64,000 nucleotides of DNA from contig CM075102.1 of NCBI GenBank assembly GCA_037576195.1, positions 21,882,745 to 21,946,744 on the forward strand, written 5' to 3'. This DNA comes from Phytoseiulus persimilis. Taxonomy: Eukaryota > Arthropoda > Arachnida > Mesostigmata > Phytoseiidae. The notes below the pieces were generated by a model. That model had not been told where the DNA came from. It did no database searches and worked only from the letters and a program-made list of their open reading frames with translations. Position 1 is the first letter of the stretch. Each line of letters starts with the position of its first letter. Positions 38,196-50,800 of this stretch are shown piece after piece. The position numbers and the translations under genes are program-made.

Positions 38196-41100
38196 AGCGA
38201 ACTGAGCTAGTTCGATTCTCTCTGGAGATCGTGACCCTAGGTTCTGGGTCGGGACCCGGTTCCGATTCGCAGTGTGTCAGCTGGCCTGACAGTCTTTTTA
38301 CAGCAGCCGTCACAGTGGCAGCGCGAGTCAGTGAGGCATACCCAGTTGACGAATACTACAACTAGGCTCAGAGGTCGCGTCTCTCCGTTCTCGTCTCTGA
38401 CTCTGCCTGATAACGCAACCCGATTCTCCTGAAATCCGGATGCAGTAAACAGCCGGCTGAGCGGCCGCTCGATCGATCAATCAATCAATCAACGAGCGAA
38501 GTCACGCTGCCGGATGTCGAGTTGATGACCTACGCGGTCGATTTCAGCCGTGGGACGGAACCGAAAGAGACTTCGGATCGGGCGGAACTAATTTTCTGAT
38601 TTTCCGCCTGCTTCTTGAAAATTATGTTCCCCATGATTTCGGGAAAATGTACAGCTCCATCAAAGGATCTCCCCCGGGGACGCCAGCGGTCGCTGGTGAC
38701 CACCTTGAACTGAATTACGCTTTCGTCTCTGTTTTCAAGAGCGATCGTGGTCCGAGCCTCATTGAACGTGACTCATTCGTCAACTACTGAGCTCGTGCAT
38801 CGTCATTGCTCGCAATCGCTGTGCTGAATCGCCGCCGGAACGTGGAGCACTCTTAGATGCCCCCGACGGACGATCCCTGAAGAACCTAGAGTCTAGATGA
38901 AGAAATTAGTTCCGATGGAATATAGCGGGAAGAAGAGAAGCTGATGAGAACCCGAGCTCTGGCGCAGAACGCAGAGCCGCCGCCGAGGAGAGATTACTCA
39001 GGACACTGGCCATGACGAATGTGTCCACTTGAGAAGAGGCCGGCTCGGCTACCGGTTGTGATTTCTGAGGAGAGCTTTCCCTTCGATCGAATTTTGCGCG
39101 CCGACGACGCCTGCGACAACCGGCTCGTGACTCGGAAAGCTGCGGCCCGAAGAAGGGGATCAAGTTTTGTTGTGCAACGCTGCCTAATGGAGCGCGTTCA
39201 CGGAGACTCGCAACTCGTAGGTTCGCACCGAGTTGTCTGATTGCGTGCAGCCAGCGATGACAAGTCGGTGGAGGGCGATGGGCAAACTATTGGCAAGTAA
39301 TGGCCGGTCTCGCCGAGATCTCGCGAAGTGACGGAAGTGACGCCCTATCTGATATGAGTCTGTCTGATGGGGGGAATCTGTGCGCGTCATTTGGGTCAGA
39401 CCGGTTGCACCATCGTTAGCATCAACGTCTTGCTCGAAGACGAAGTTGTTTCTAATGAGGTTTGGGGTCTAAGCCTGTCAAGTGGACAACAGATGCGCTA
39501 TTGTATCACGCTGGCCAAAGTGAACACAGCACTATTTTCGGCTGCATGTTATTGCTTCGTGAAAAGCAATCACTCGCACGGATGGAAACATCAGGCCTAC
39601 CGATACTATCGTCGTCGCCGGTCAGGCTGGTAATCATCGTCATGCCTCTTGCCGCCGCAATCGAGACGACCACGACCGAGATAATGGATTCTATGATTTG
39701 CGGCCGGGGCCCGCTCTCGACAACTCCGGCTCGCCATGAGACATACTTGAAATCACGAAATCAGGTTACTGTGTGGCCAGGTCTAGAGTATCGCGTGCTC
39801 CCGAACGTTGGGAGTCCTGATTTTGGGTGGAAAATAACGCCTCGACGATTCTCTCATCGATGCCTATGTTATCTTGTCGGCTAAAAGCTACACGAGGCGT
39901 TCAAGAGGTCTTGGATGTTTTCATGGGAGAGGCTCTCGAATAATCGACTCGGTAACCCCCCGGAATGAAGCCGTTAGCAAACACAGTTCGAGTCAACACC
40001 TTGATTCTTCCGGCGAACAGCGCGCGATAGGGGCCCGAACATTTTTGCACTTCAGGCACGGGTCGCTGCGCGATCCCGATCTCGAAAGCTCCGAAACAGC
40101 GGGGCCGGATTGAGAAAAGTACCAGGGCTGAGGAGATATATGCGTTTGCCGCCGGGCTATCAGCTCTTCGAGGATACGCGACAGCGACTGTTTCACTGTA
40201 TCCGAGTCCGCTTCTCGATGGGAAGGGGGAGGCGGTGGAGTTATTTGAGCCGTCAAGGATGAGGGGCAGGTGTGGAGGACTCAGAGGGCTAGAAGAGTGC
40301 GGATTCAAGACTATCGGCTCAGGTCATTGATCACCGTAACGGTCGAGCTAGTTGAACACGAGCACGTTTCCTACAGAAGTATGACATTCTAATCAGCCCT
40401 CAGTGCGCGTTTCGAATCGGTACGTCTGATAGACGAGGAGTCCTGGACCTTCTATTTCCACTCGCTGATGTCGTCTGAGGTCGGCTCAACGTGTTCGCTG
40501 GGAACGACTCTCAGGAATAAGCAAACAAGCTCTAATTAGTTGCCAGCCCTCAGTTGGGCAACAAACCGAAAAACACGCTCTGTCCCGAGGACATTCAAAA
40601 CGACGTCATGGTGGAAACCCCGGTCAGAAACTCTCAAAACACCACTGAGCTTCCAGACACATACTGTCGGGCAACTCATCAACGTCGCGCCAGAGGCTCA
40701 GCGGACATGAAGCGAGGCACAGAGAACGATTGACGCGGACTCAAGTCTCGGCTCATCTAGGCTTTCGGTAATCTGGCCATGACTGAATCTTCGAAGAGCA
40801 TGTTGAAGCGAGGAATCGAGTCGGTTGGAAGCTTTCGAGCCCGTCGGCGGAGTGCGGCGATCGCGCAAGCATATCCTCAAGTGGTATCGAGATGATTTGT
40901 GGCCTCGGAGCCTTGAAGCACGCCGGACGCACAGGAGCCTGTCCCACAAAAGCACTGTGACTCACTCCTTCGACCAGAGTGAACTCTGACACAGAGGCCA
41001 CACACGGATTTTCGGGAGGAGGGGGAGAAATAATCTATCGTACACGCGAGCAGTATGATCTGTTCCTGACAGGCCATGAGGTATCCTAATGGGAACAGCG

Positions 41101-41581
41101 ACTCCACGATTCCACTCTCTGATCCCATGCGACGCCTAATCCCCCGTGGATCGGTATTAGACCTGACGACCTTTGATGCACCTGGAAAGGTATACCAGCT
41201 CTCAGATGTGCAAGTCCTTCAATGCGTAACATGTTAGCCAAGCTTGTTACGCTGTATCGCGTTCAATGCTAGTTCCATTTGTTAGGCATCGCGACGATCC
41301 TGGCCGTGAAACTCAAACAAAACCGTTGACGGTAGCAGCTGCACCTCGGCGGCGAGGACCTCGGCTCAGCTTGGGAACGTCGGGCACGCGGCTCTTCTCG
41401 GTGGAGCGTCCGAGCACGGCAATGGTAGGGCTGCCGCGACAAATTGCCTGTTTCCTCAGAGGACACATCGTTGACTTCGGAGGCGAGCGTTTCTGAAGAT
41501 AAACAACGAACTTGCCTGCAAGCGTGTCCCTGTGCGATACAAGCAGCCAACACCATTGCCCTTATAAATCACTGGTTGCCG

Positions 41582-41729
41582 ATGGCGTTTGCCGACTTTT
41601 CTGCGGTCCCGGGGACGGATCGATCGGCGCTTCGGAACAGTCGATCCGTTGCGGCGATAAGTCCCCGGCTCAGAAAGGATCGCAGCATCGAGGACAGCTC
41701 CGGTGACGAACAGTTCAGAGTGCGAGTCG
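41582..41729 (+). CDS. candidate first coding exon, unknown protein or RGK 5' exon
   Basis: ATG GCG opens a frame that is Ser/Arg-rich and then acidic (RSIEDSSGDEQFRVRV) and stops at consensus donor GTCG/GTGAGT in phase 1. Codon choice resembles the RGK exons. In-phase downstream candidates are 42594-42651 (1 to 2), 43566-43602 (2 to 0) and 45950 (0 in). No domain is recognised. The exon could start a separate gene or a long RGK isoform. Confidence 0.38.
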
Positions 41730-42593
41730 GTGAGTGCGACGGTGACGAGAGGAGCGGAGTCCAATCGCTGCCGGTTACTGATTCAGCCCGAATCAAAGCT
41801 CGATCGACGGAACCCTGTTGGCGGAGGTCTCGTGGAATCGCCGTTTTGATGCGGCCGCGTAGTCGCGGTCGATCGCAAAAGTGATACATTTGCGCAGGGT
41901 ATGTCGAATCAGCGGCATTGGGCGGCCCGATCTATTATACTTGCTCGACTGGAGAGACCGTTAATGACTTCCGCGGCGCATGATCGTCCGGCACAGTGTT
42001 TGTTCCCGAACGCCGCGTCCGCGCCGTTAGCGCAGACGGTTGGATGGTTCGCTGAGTGGTTCGCGACTCCCTTCGCCCGAGAAAGCCATGGCGCTCATTG
42101 GTTCCAGTGATCTTGGAGATTCATTCGAGGGAGCGTTCGGGGCCCGCGGCGATCGGACCATCGACTCCGGTGACGCGCACTCCCGATCATTAGGGTTCCC
42201 ACCTGTTCAAAAAGCATCGTTATGTTGTCGGGCTTAATTTTTTTCCGAGAGGTTCTTGCTCGCACGGATGCGAGACTCCATCATCCGCATAATCTGCTCT
42301 GACTAAGTGGCAGCGCAATCTAATCTCCCAAACTGAGATCTCCCGGCAACGAATCGGGATATACCGGAGCCCGAGACCAGTTCTCAGCGAGTTAATACCG
42401 CCAGCGTTCCCATGGTTGCTTGGAATATTCAGCATCTCATGCTAGAGTTGATCTAGTCTGAAATGTGGCTGGATTCTGCCTGGCATCCAAGATGGGAACC
42501 TCGGAGTGCAGACTGTTCTCTCCCAGGAGCTGGAGTATGCATGCGAGCTCTTCCGGGGTCCTCACGGTCAGCTGTCCGCCCCCTCCCCCTCAG

Positions 42594-42651
42594 CTGATTG
42601 CGGGCGTAATCATCGCGATAGGAGAGCCTACATCGTTCCATCGAGAAGCGG
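42594..42651 (+). CDS. candidate internal exon
   Basis: A very strong pyrimidine tract (CCCCCTCCCCCTCAG) precedes it and AGCGG/GTAATC follows. Read in phase 1 it gives DCGRNHRDRRAYIVPSRS; phase 0 is also open and gives a hydrophobic peptide, so the frame is not settled. Linked to 41729 by phase only. Confidence 0.25.
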
Positions 42652-45600
42652 GTAATCTCTTAGGGCCCGGTGGAACCGGCGGTCGGGACCCGAAGGCTGC
42701 ACTGGTTGCGCATGGCCGGGGAAGCCTCGATGTTCCGTCCATGCCTGGCTAAGCTTGTTGAGCTAATCGCCCTGTTGCCAGTCTGCCGCTCGGTCGGCCG
42801 CTTGAACAGCGATCAGATCGTAGAGGCATCCCGACTGGAACCGAACAGAGATTCCTCGGAGAATAATCGATCGTCACTCCGCACTCGAGCGAAGTGTGAA
42901 TTCTCTGCTCTCAGATAGCCGGATGGTCGAGATCGAGCGCTATTCCGGGTTCGGCACTCAACAAACACTATCACCGTATTTATAGGAGAGGCCGCCGCTG
43001 TCGGGGTCCTTAGTATTTATAGTGCGCGCCGGCAGCGGAGGTGGCCGCAGCGGCATCGAATCTCAACGCTGCCACTTTGAACTTCGCCCTATGCCGATGG
43101 GCTGACCACCACGCGAAGCCGCATCGGGAAACACGTCTATAACGAAATCTTGACCCAGATTGAACGTTGCCACATCCCGATGAGCTGCGCCAGCTACCCG
43201 CATGACCAGCGTGAAATCGGGCTTAGATTAATTGGCGAGTTGAAGGAACCGAGCTCGCACCGTCGTGCCTCCGAACGCGCCGACCCCGTGGCAGCTGACG
43301 AATTCATGAAGCAGACTTCCCGCTTTCGCTCGTCTTTACAGGAGGAGGAGCAGGATCTTTCCCCGCGTCAGATCGATCATGAGCCGTGCACGTTGAGATC
43401 GCGGGTCCGTTCGCACCGCAGGACCGTTGTTGGGACAACTCACGATTGTCGACCGATCGTCGCAGACGCCGCCGAGAAAAGAACTCCCCGATCGTTGGAG
43501 GAATAGTGCAACGGTTCTTGTGAACCTCGGCTTGGGGCGTCTTCGGATCTGAGTTGGAAATCCAGCAAAGTCTGTCTCGATGCTGACTCCTCAATGCTGT
43601 TCGTGAGTGAACGCATCGACAGCCGAAGGAATAGAGATAATAACATGGCGCGACAACGTTGAGCGCGGGAAAAGTCTGACGGCGGACGAGAATCCGATCC
43701 ACGGAACAGAGGAGGAACGAGGAGGCAGCGGATTGGCGCTCGAGTCAGGAGAAAGGAATCTGTCGAGACAAACGTTTGCGTGTCCCTCTCGCGAGGGAAG
43801 TCATCATTCCGAAAAAGATAGGAGACGGGCAGGAAATTCGGGTGGATCGAGCAAGCGGCCAGTCAGTCGCCCCCTCGTTCCTCTAGGCTTGGCTCCGCTT
43901 CTGTTCCCCGCGGTTGCATCCCCTTTGGCGGGTCCTTCCTCCTACACGGTTATTCCTCCGGGACAACACCGCTGGGTCATAGGGACTCAGACACGAACGT
44001 TCGGAGTCATGAGAACTATTTCAGTCTCCTGATCAAAAGCGCCCGTCGAAAAAACCTCTCGACCCGGGTCGGAAGGCTCGGTCGAAGGCCTCATCATTCG
44101 AGATTGAAGAACAACGGGAATCGTAGCTTCGTCGGGGAATCGTCTTCTTCTCAGTGAGAGCTTCAAATCTAACCGGATTGTAAACAAGCGGGGCTCCAGC
44201 GTTCCGTAGGGCCTTCACTCGTTCGATAGAATCGGCAAAAACTACGGATGGAGTTCCTTGAATAAAGAAAGAGGGATACACCTGGGGAGCAGATGCCGAG
44301 CACTAACTCCGAGCATGCCAGGTCCTGTTCGCGAGTCAGTTGCATTCAGAAGGGAATCGCGACGTTCTTACTTATCCCCTGCTACGTCTCGTCGACGAAA
44401 CACGAGTTTTAGTTTTTCCCTGGTTGGTTCTCGTCGAGCTCCAGGGACCAGGTGGATTGTATCTCTGACGGAGGCTACATGGAAACATCCGCCTCTGTCG
44501 GGAAGAACCAAGTTTCTCAATCCGAGAGTGAGAGGGATGTGCCGAGCGTTAAGGGTTCGACCAGAGGGAATCGAGGCCCGGACGTTTCCGGAAGCGAATT
44601 TGATCATTTCCGTTCAGCACTTTGCCGAACTGAACAGTCCAAAGCGGTCTTAGTGGAGCGATGATCGCAGCGCACCTTACCTATGATTCGATCCTCCGGG
44701 ACACCAAGGTCTCTGAGGAGCGATGCCAGACCCACTCACTCCTGGGGGAGATGCTTATGCCTCCTTTTGAGTGATTTTTCTTGTCGACGTTAAGCGACGA
44801 GACCTCGCGACCTCCATTGAAACCTCCCCACAGGAAGAAATGCTCCCAGAAACGATTCAGGGTGATGAAACCAGCACAGGAACTGCAGCTGTGAATTAGC
44901 CTCCTGATTCGATCCCGCGGGGGAAATTTCGTTCCTATTAACTTTCAAAGCTCGTCGTCACAGCCGGTGCGTGCGTCTACGACAGCGGGCTCGAAGCAAC
45001 GGTTTAAGAACGCTTATTCAAATTTATGCGTTGCGTCTGGGACTTTCCAGCCGGAATTCAATTTCTCCCTGGCCATTGTTGAGATGATTCGTGGTTTTCC
45101 CATGTACATGCGGAAACGACCGAGCGCCAAATCCGGCTGTGTTCACATCCGCATACAATCCAGACGCGTCGAAAGGGCGTTGATTGCGAAGGAAATCACA
45201 TCGAGTCTTCTAAGGTCTGACTGAATCCAGAGAGACTCGCAGGATGTCATTGGACAGAGAACGAGGAGCTACGAAAGAAGCTCGAGCTCCGAACCGGCAC
45301 CCGAGTGGATCACGAACTCGAGCCCGCCGACTTGAGAGTTCGGAGCGATCGTCACCGAGTGATTCATTCATCCATAACTCTGGAAAGGTTTCCGATGTGC
45401 CCTCCATGGGAAACCGTTGCTTCCACGATAGCTCGCGTCCGCCTTCCGCTCCGCTGTTGCTTCTGACCCCTGATATCTCGCTCTGGGATCCAACACGGCT
45501 TGAAAAATGGTGGAGAGACGGAGCAATGGATTACTCATTGAATGATAACTCCCTCCGCCGGTGATCAGAACAGCAAGATAAACGTGAGATCAGAATTTAT

Positions 45601-45949
45601 TTATTGCACCCGATAGAGAACGAGGCGAGCGCCGCAGTTCCATCCTGGAAGATGTTTCTTCCCCATCCTGGCATGTCACAGCAAACACAGACAATGAAGG
45701 AAGCCGAAAGATTTCCCCTTCTCGTTCTTCAATATTCAGATCTGCAGTGGTCCCGAGAGAGGCGGCGCGTGCTGTTAAACAGTTTCTCGACAACCGCCAT
45801 CAAACACGCCCCCGCGTCGACTGTTCGGACCGTGCACGAGAAATGCGTGAATCTCTCCTGCGACCGAGACGATGTAGCGAGAGATTGAGGAACCGTAGAC
45901 CGAGCAGTGACCTGGAAACCGAAGAGAAAAAAGAGTTTATTGCTCTCAG

Positions 45950-46172
45950 AAGTCGAATGAGGGTTTAACCCTGCTCGAGACGCTGCCTGTGGTGGCCGTC
46001 AAGGATGCGTCGGGTGGTGTGGTGAACGCTGTGGAAGAGGTGAATCAGGCAGTTTTGGAAAGTTACGTTCTCGAACAGAACTTGCCCACCTTCATCGACG
46101 GGAACCAGATCGAGGGACGCACGCCGTATTGTCCGAAGTTCACCATGTCCAATGCGGATGGCAGCCACGACG
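45950..46172 (+). CDS. coding exon of unknown protein, probably upstream RGK exon or separate gene
   Basis: Acceptor TTTATTGCTCTCAG, donor CACGACG/GTATTG (weak). The frame has a clear G-first, GC-third codon pattern over 74 codons and includes LLETLPVVAVKDASGGVVNA and LEQNLPTFIDGNQIEGR. The frame stays open to a TAG at 46244-46246, so it could instead be a terminal exon. It leaves in phase 1 at 46172; a candidate at 46623-46729 (phase 1 to 0) would connect it to 47688. No family recognised. The exact reverse-complement frame is also open, but its codon pattern is poorer. Confidence 0.45.
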
Positions 46173-46507
46173 GTATTGACTTTAGAGTTGTGATCGATTC
46201 ACATACACGCGCTCCCAAGAGGTGGAAAGTTTGCAGCTGCTCGTAGCAGTTGGTTGTTTGTTTGCTCGCCGGCAGCCGCCAGGCTTGCCGGGTCCGATAC
46301 GAACGCCAGGCGGATGTGAGAAAACACGAGCGTTAACAGCGAATTTCGGAACTCTCTTTTGTTGCGTTCCTGATTCCGCGCCGGAGAAGGAATCGCCTCA
46401 GGGATCCCCTTCTATCCGACGTGCATCCGCTCTGGACGGGGAAAGACAGACGGACATCGGAGCCGACGCGGCGACAGAGCCTTGCCAATTGATTGCTTCT
46501 CTCGCAG

Positions 46508-46582
46508 AAACGGGATGGAAGAAAGACCCGCGCGAGCGAGAGGAACCTTGCTGCGGAAAAACTTGGCGTCCCTATCCGAAAG
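46508..46582 (+). CDS. candidate Lys/Arg-rich exon
   Basis: Acceptor GCTTCTCTCGCAG, donor CGAAAG/GTGCTT, 75 nt. In phase 0 it gives KRDGRKTRASERNLAAEK and leaves in phase 0, which fits exon 47688. It competes with 46623-46729 as the exon directly before 47688; both cannot be placed with certainty. Confidence 0.25.
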
Positions 46583-46622
46583 GTGCTTTCTGAAGGAACG
46601 CGATCACCTTTGCTGCAGACAG

Positions 46623-46729
46623 GTCTGAGCAGCTTTCCTCCGCTTCCGTCTTCTACGGCATGGCGGGGAATAGAAGGATCGAAAGAATCGAACCGTGACG
46701 CTCCGAAGTTTTTTTGCCCTTTCTGGCTC
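46623..46729 (+). CDS. candidate exon linking 45950-46172 to 47688
   Basis: Acceptor TTTGCTGCAGACAG, donor TGGCTC/GTAACT (weak). It enters in phase 1 and leaves in phase 0, exactly the combination needed between 46172 and 47688. It encodes a Ser/Pro-rich start and GIEGSKESNRDAPKF. Support is phase and codon use only. Confidence 0.22.
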
Positions 46730-47687
46730 GTAACTACGAGAAATTCGACTCCGACTCATCCAGCCCCCTTGTATTCAAGTGACTTTTGCTATCTTGGGTC
46801 AGGACGCTTCCGACTCAGCGTGGAGACAGTCAGACAACAGGGGTCGCACACAATTCAAAATGTTCCATGAAATGCGGTCGCAGAAGAAGGCGCACGTACG
46901 CTCCCGTGCACGATAGAGTGCTCAGACGTGCCCTGGCAGTCAGTTTTCGACAGAGTCTCAGGAACTCAGACGAGTGGATGGTTGAGGATCAGGAGATACC
47001 ACCGATGCCATCGCAACTTCATTAGTCTGTCCTCAAGTGCAGATCGTTCGCGAGACGTTGGCCACTTCATCTTGTAGCTCTTTCCTGGAGACTCATTTGA
47101 TAACAGCCCAGACCCGCCCCGGCAAGATTCATCCTTGCTCGCTAATGGACGACAACAACTTCTTACTCAGAGAGCGATTCCGTGAATCGATGCAAGGAAA
47201 CACCCGCTCAGTAGGGACATCGTTATGGATTGCTCGAAATGATTGATGACCCCCTTGTAAATGAAGCGATAAAAAATTTTCGATCAGAATTCCGCGACGA
47301 CCTAAAACCAGACTGAATTATTTGAGTTTCTCCAACGGGAACTTCGTGCTTCTGCTGATATCGCAAACGAGAGTTTGTATAATTCTGTTGCCGTTCGAAG
47401 AAGGGGTAGAAGAGCGACGATAAACCTGGAACAATACGCTTGATTGAGTCGCGGAACTTCTTCTTTGGGAAAGTTTGTTCGTCTGTTTCGCAATTAATTG
47501 AGAGGTGCTCGTTCATCGCGGAGCGCCATTCTATCACAAAGTTCCATGGTAAAAGGGTTATGCCAGTGGGTGCCCGTAAACTAGAGAACAGCCGTTGAAT
47601 TGATAGTGACTTTCGGTTGGAAAAACCACGCGGGCGCAGATCCAGTCAGGTAGACCGTTTATGACTTTTCTTCGCTTCTCTTTCCAG

Positions 47688-47898
47688 CCGGTGAGTCCTC
47701 AGAGGTCTCCTGTATCCAGCCACCCTTTGGGCGTCGCTCTGGGCGGTATGGGCGGACCTCCACGGATGCAGCGTTCTCGATCATCTCGAGTTCGACCAGG
47801 AACCCAGTCGCCCCGAGTCTCGAGTAAGGCGTACCCGTGCCCCAACGCTGACACGTTCACTACAACGGCAAATGTGATACAACCAAGTACAAACCATG
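47688..47898 (+). CDS. Rgk: RGK exon, Ser/Arg/Pro-rich N-terminal segment
   Basis: The acceptor is a pyrimidine tract ending TTTCCAG and the donor is CATG/GTGAGT. Only one frame is open (phase 0 in, phase 1 out). It contains a Ser/Pro/Arg-rich stretch with RSRSSR, the kind of basic-serine context that 14-3-3 binding or kinase sites use. No fold is expected. It joins 49821 in phase (G plus GC). Assignment to the RGK gene rests on strand, order and phase, not on homology. Confidence 0.65.
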
Positions 47899-50800
47899 GT
47901 GAGTCCCCGATGGCGGTCGTCATCGGCCGCTTCGTTGTTCGTTTACCCGCGATCCGTTTCCTGTGGTTCCGTCGGTCTTGTTGCTGTCAGCCCGCTGATG
48001 GGGCGTGAATGTCTACGCTGTCGATGTGTGCTCGCTTCCGAGTATCGGCGACGCCGAACTTCGTCGGGACTAAACAGGATGAACGGCGCTCGTGTGTCAC
48101 TTAGTCGAGGAACAAGCCTCCTCCCGCTGTCGTCTTCGTTTTCGTCTTCAAGTTCTCAGTCGGTCGGAGTTTGACAGCATGGTGGTGTCGGAGGCGGCCG
48201 TCGCGGGCGTAAAAGGCATCCCTTTGTCTCATCAATGGTCAGTGGCGAACTAATCTGAAATCACATGTCCCGATGAATAGGGCAACAACAAAGGATTGGT
48301 GTCAAGGAGCCACCACCCTTTGTGCTCGTGTTTGATGCTCACCTCCTTGTGGCGTTTGATCGCGTCGCATTGTGAGCTCGAGGTCGTCCCGCCTTCACAC
48401 AATAGAGCTTTGTCTATTGACGATCTAACTTGCGATTTGCACTGATGAAAGCTTCAAACTCGGTGAGTTGCCACGCGGCGGCTAACAGTGTCACCAGCGA
48501 AAGCGGAAGGAGGCAAGAAAACCGCAAGGAACGCCGCGGTGGGTTCTCTTTCACGCGGAATCGAGCTACTGACGAGCAAATTAACCGGCGGGGCTAATCG
48601 AACAAGCCAACGAACAGAGGCACGCAAAGCGGAATTGTGACTCGGCGTCACTATCGCGCGAACTGGCAGAGCCTCGCGACAGGACTCCGTGCTCTCTCGG
48701 CAACGAAAGCCGCATTTTATGGCCGCGCACCACGACGTCGTCCACAGATAACTCCTCCAGATAACTGCATGGTCAGCTTCCGTGCATCATAGCCCATTCC
48801 CACTTCCATGCGGGTCCGCGCGCGACAAACACAGTAGACGCTGCAGGAACGACGTGAAATATTCCCTGAATACCCGCTAATGGGGCTGCAGCTGTAGCTG
48901 TTGGTGCGTAATAATCTGGCCGGATGGTGAGATGTTCAAATTCGTTCTTTGGACTCCTAATCTGACATGGCCGCCGCGACGGCTGAGCTCGCGACCTCCA
49001 GCTCAGACCGAGAACGTAAGGAAAATTTATACGATTCGTTGAAGGTGTTGGGGCCCTTTCGGGCTCTCCTCTCCTGAATCAACGCCTCCAACGCTCGACG
49101 CGGAGACCTATCGATCCACTACTGGAAATCCGCACCCGTTGGAATGCCGTTTGTGTCTTCACCCCCAACATAGCAATACGTTAGGAAGAATTTGGTCGAA
49201 GGAGAAACTTGGTTGGGGGAGGGGGGTTAGGACTGATAGGGAGACAGTTTCAAGCGTGTTCGAGATACGCGACCATGGCGCTCCATCTTTCGCGGACAAG
49301 GATAGCCGAACTCCAGCAATAAGCCGGAGTTGTCTGTTTCAAAGTCACAGCTCAGCCTGAGTTTGATACACCAGCCGCATCGGTACCGCAGTTTCCGATC
49401 GCTATAAAGAGAGGACCAGACCACAACGGAACCGTGCAGTGTGGAGGATTCTCGGTTGGAGATAGCTTCCTTTGGGCTAACATTTCGACCTTGGAATGAC
49501 GAATTTCATCCGGAAGCGTTTCGGAATTCGAATAACGCCACTGTTTTTGTTATTCGAAGACGTAAAATTCAGATTGCAACTCTATTTACAGAGCACTGAC
49601 ACTTGATGAGTTTGTTGTTATCGCTGTGTTGCCATTCACATTCTTGTGGTCGTTGTCGCCTTTTCTGTCAATGTTGCCACGATCACGATGTTTGCCTACG
49701 ACGGGATTGTTGTCACGGCTGCAGCCGCGATTTTTTCGTGGACATGGGGTCTGTTTCCGAAGTCGTAGTCTCCGTGGTTGACGAGAGGCCCATGAGGTAA
49801 CGAGTTTTTTCTTCCCTTAGGCAAGGACCAAAGCGCAGCCGCGACGGGACGCGGGCAGCGATACAGCATTGACTACACAACCCTCACGGAAATCGACCGA
49901 ATGAGGGCTTCGCAACAGGTGCGTATTCTTACGAGCATTGTTCGCTGCTTCGATACTTCCCTCTACGTGATCTTCTGCGGAACCCTGCTCTGCCGTTGTC
50001 ATCTTGTTCGTAGGCATCGCATGCACTTGATGTTTCACAGCCTGCTCGACGTGAAAGGATAGCGAACGAAAGCTAGTCCGTCAAGCTTCGGAGTGCTTCA
50101 CGAGCATCCACGAGTATGCTACTATCTCATGCAGATACACAGGAAGTTACAAACACATTCTCATGCATACGTGCATTTACAACAAGTAGCCTTCAATCTT
50201 GACAGGCGACGAAGGCTGCGCCTCGCGGTCTGAGCTGTCTGAGCGCAGGGGCGGACCAGCCGTCCGACCAACATCCTGCCTGTCTGCTTGGCAGCAGCAA
50301 ATAAATATACGACCGGGCCCTGGCTGCTCTGAGTCGCTGCGGGGCCGCGGGTCCGGTTCGACTGAGTGGCAACTGAGCAATGGTCAATGATGCTAAGCCA
50401 TCAGTCACATCTTGGCGAGCGCCTTTTGACCTGAGATTGATCTTATTCAACGAAACTGCGCGTCGCTCATCCCGTTATCCGGCCCTGCTGTCAGTGGACA
50501 CGACTTTTTTTAGACCTCTGTTCCAGGCTTTGAAACATGACTTCGATCGATCCCACTCAGCAGCTCTCGTTGGCCACTTGATCCTCCTGTACAAGCTTAT
50601 TCACTCACGAGAGCTCGGGACTTCGTGTCGCAGCCACAAGGAGACATTGAGAGAGAACCATATTCCTGAAAGCAAGGGCCAAGTGGGGCGCTGGGAACGA
50701 GTTTGGACATGTCCAAACACGTTCGAACGAGTCCGACTGAGCAGGTTCTGGCTGGACTCCTGCTTGTAGATTTTGCGAACATCAGGACGCTCGCGGCTAG

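Larger units (their letters stand above)
37146..41581. other. mostly unassigned DNA
   Basis: Weak exon-like pieces follow the candidate at 37030-37145: an acceptor at 37203, and a plus frame at 37774-37930 after CCCTCATCAG that ends at TGA. They cannot be joined with confidence. The tRNA-like unit and a GATC/AATC run lie in this stretch. Confidence 0.35.

Noticed and set aside
45965..46168. Minus-strand frame, exact reverse complement of the 45950 exon, with an AATAAA downstream on the minus strand
   Set aside because: Codon register is shared with the plus exon, whose G-first and GC-third pattern is much better; the minus frame is C-first, as expected of a shadow.
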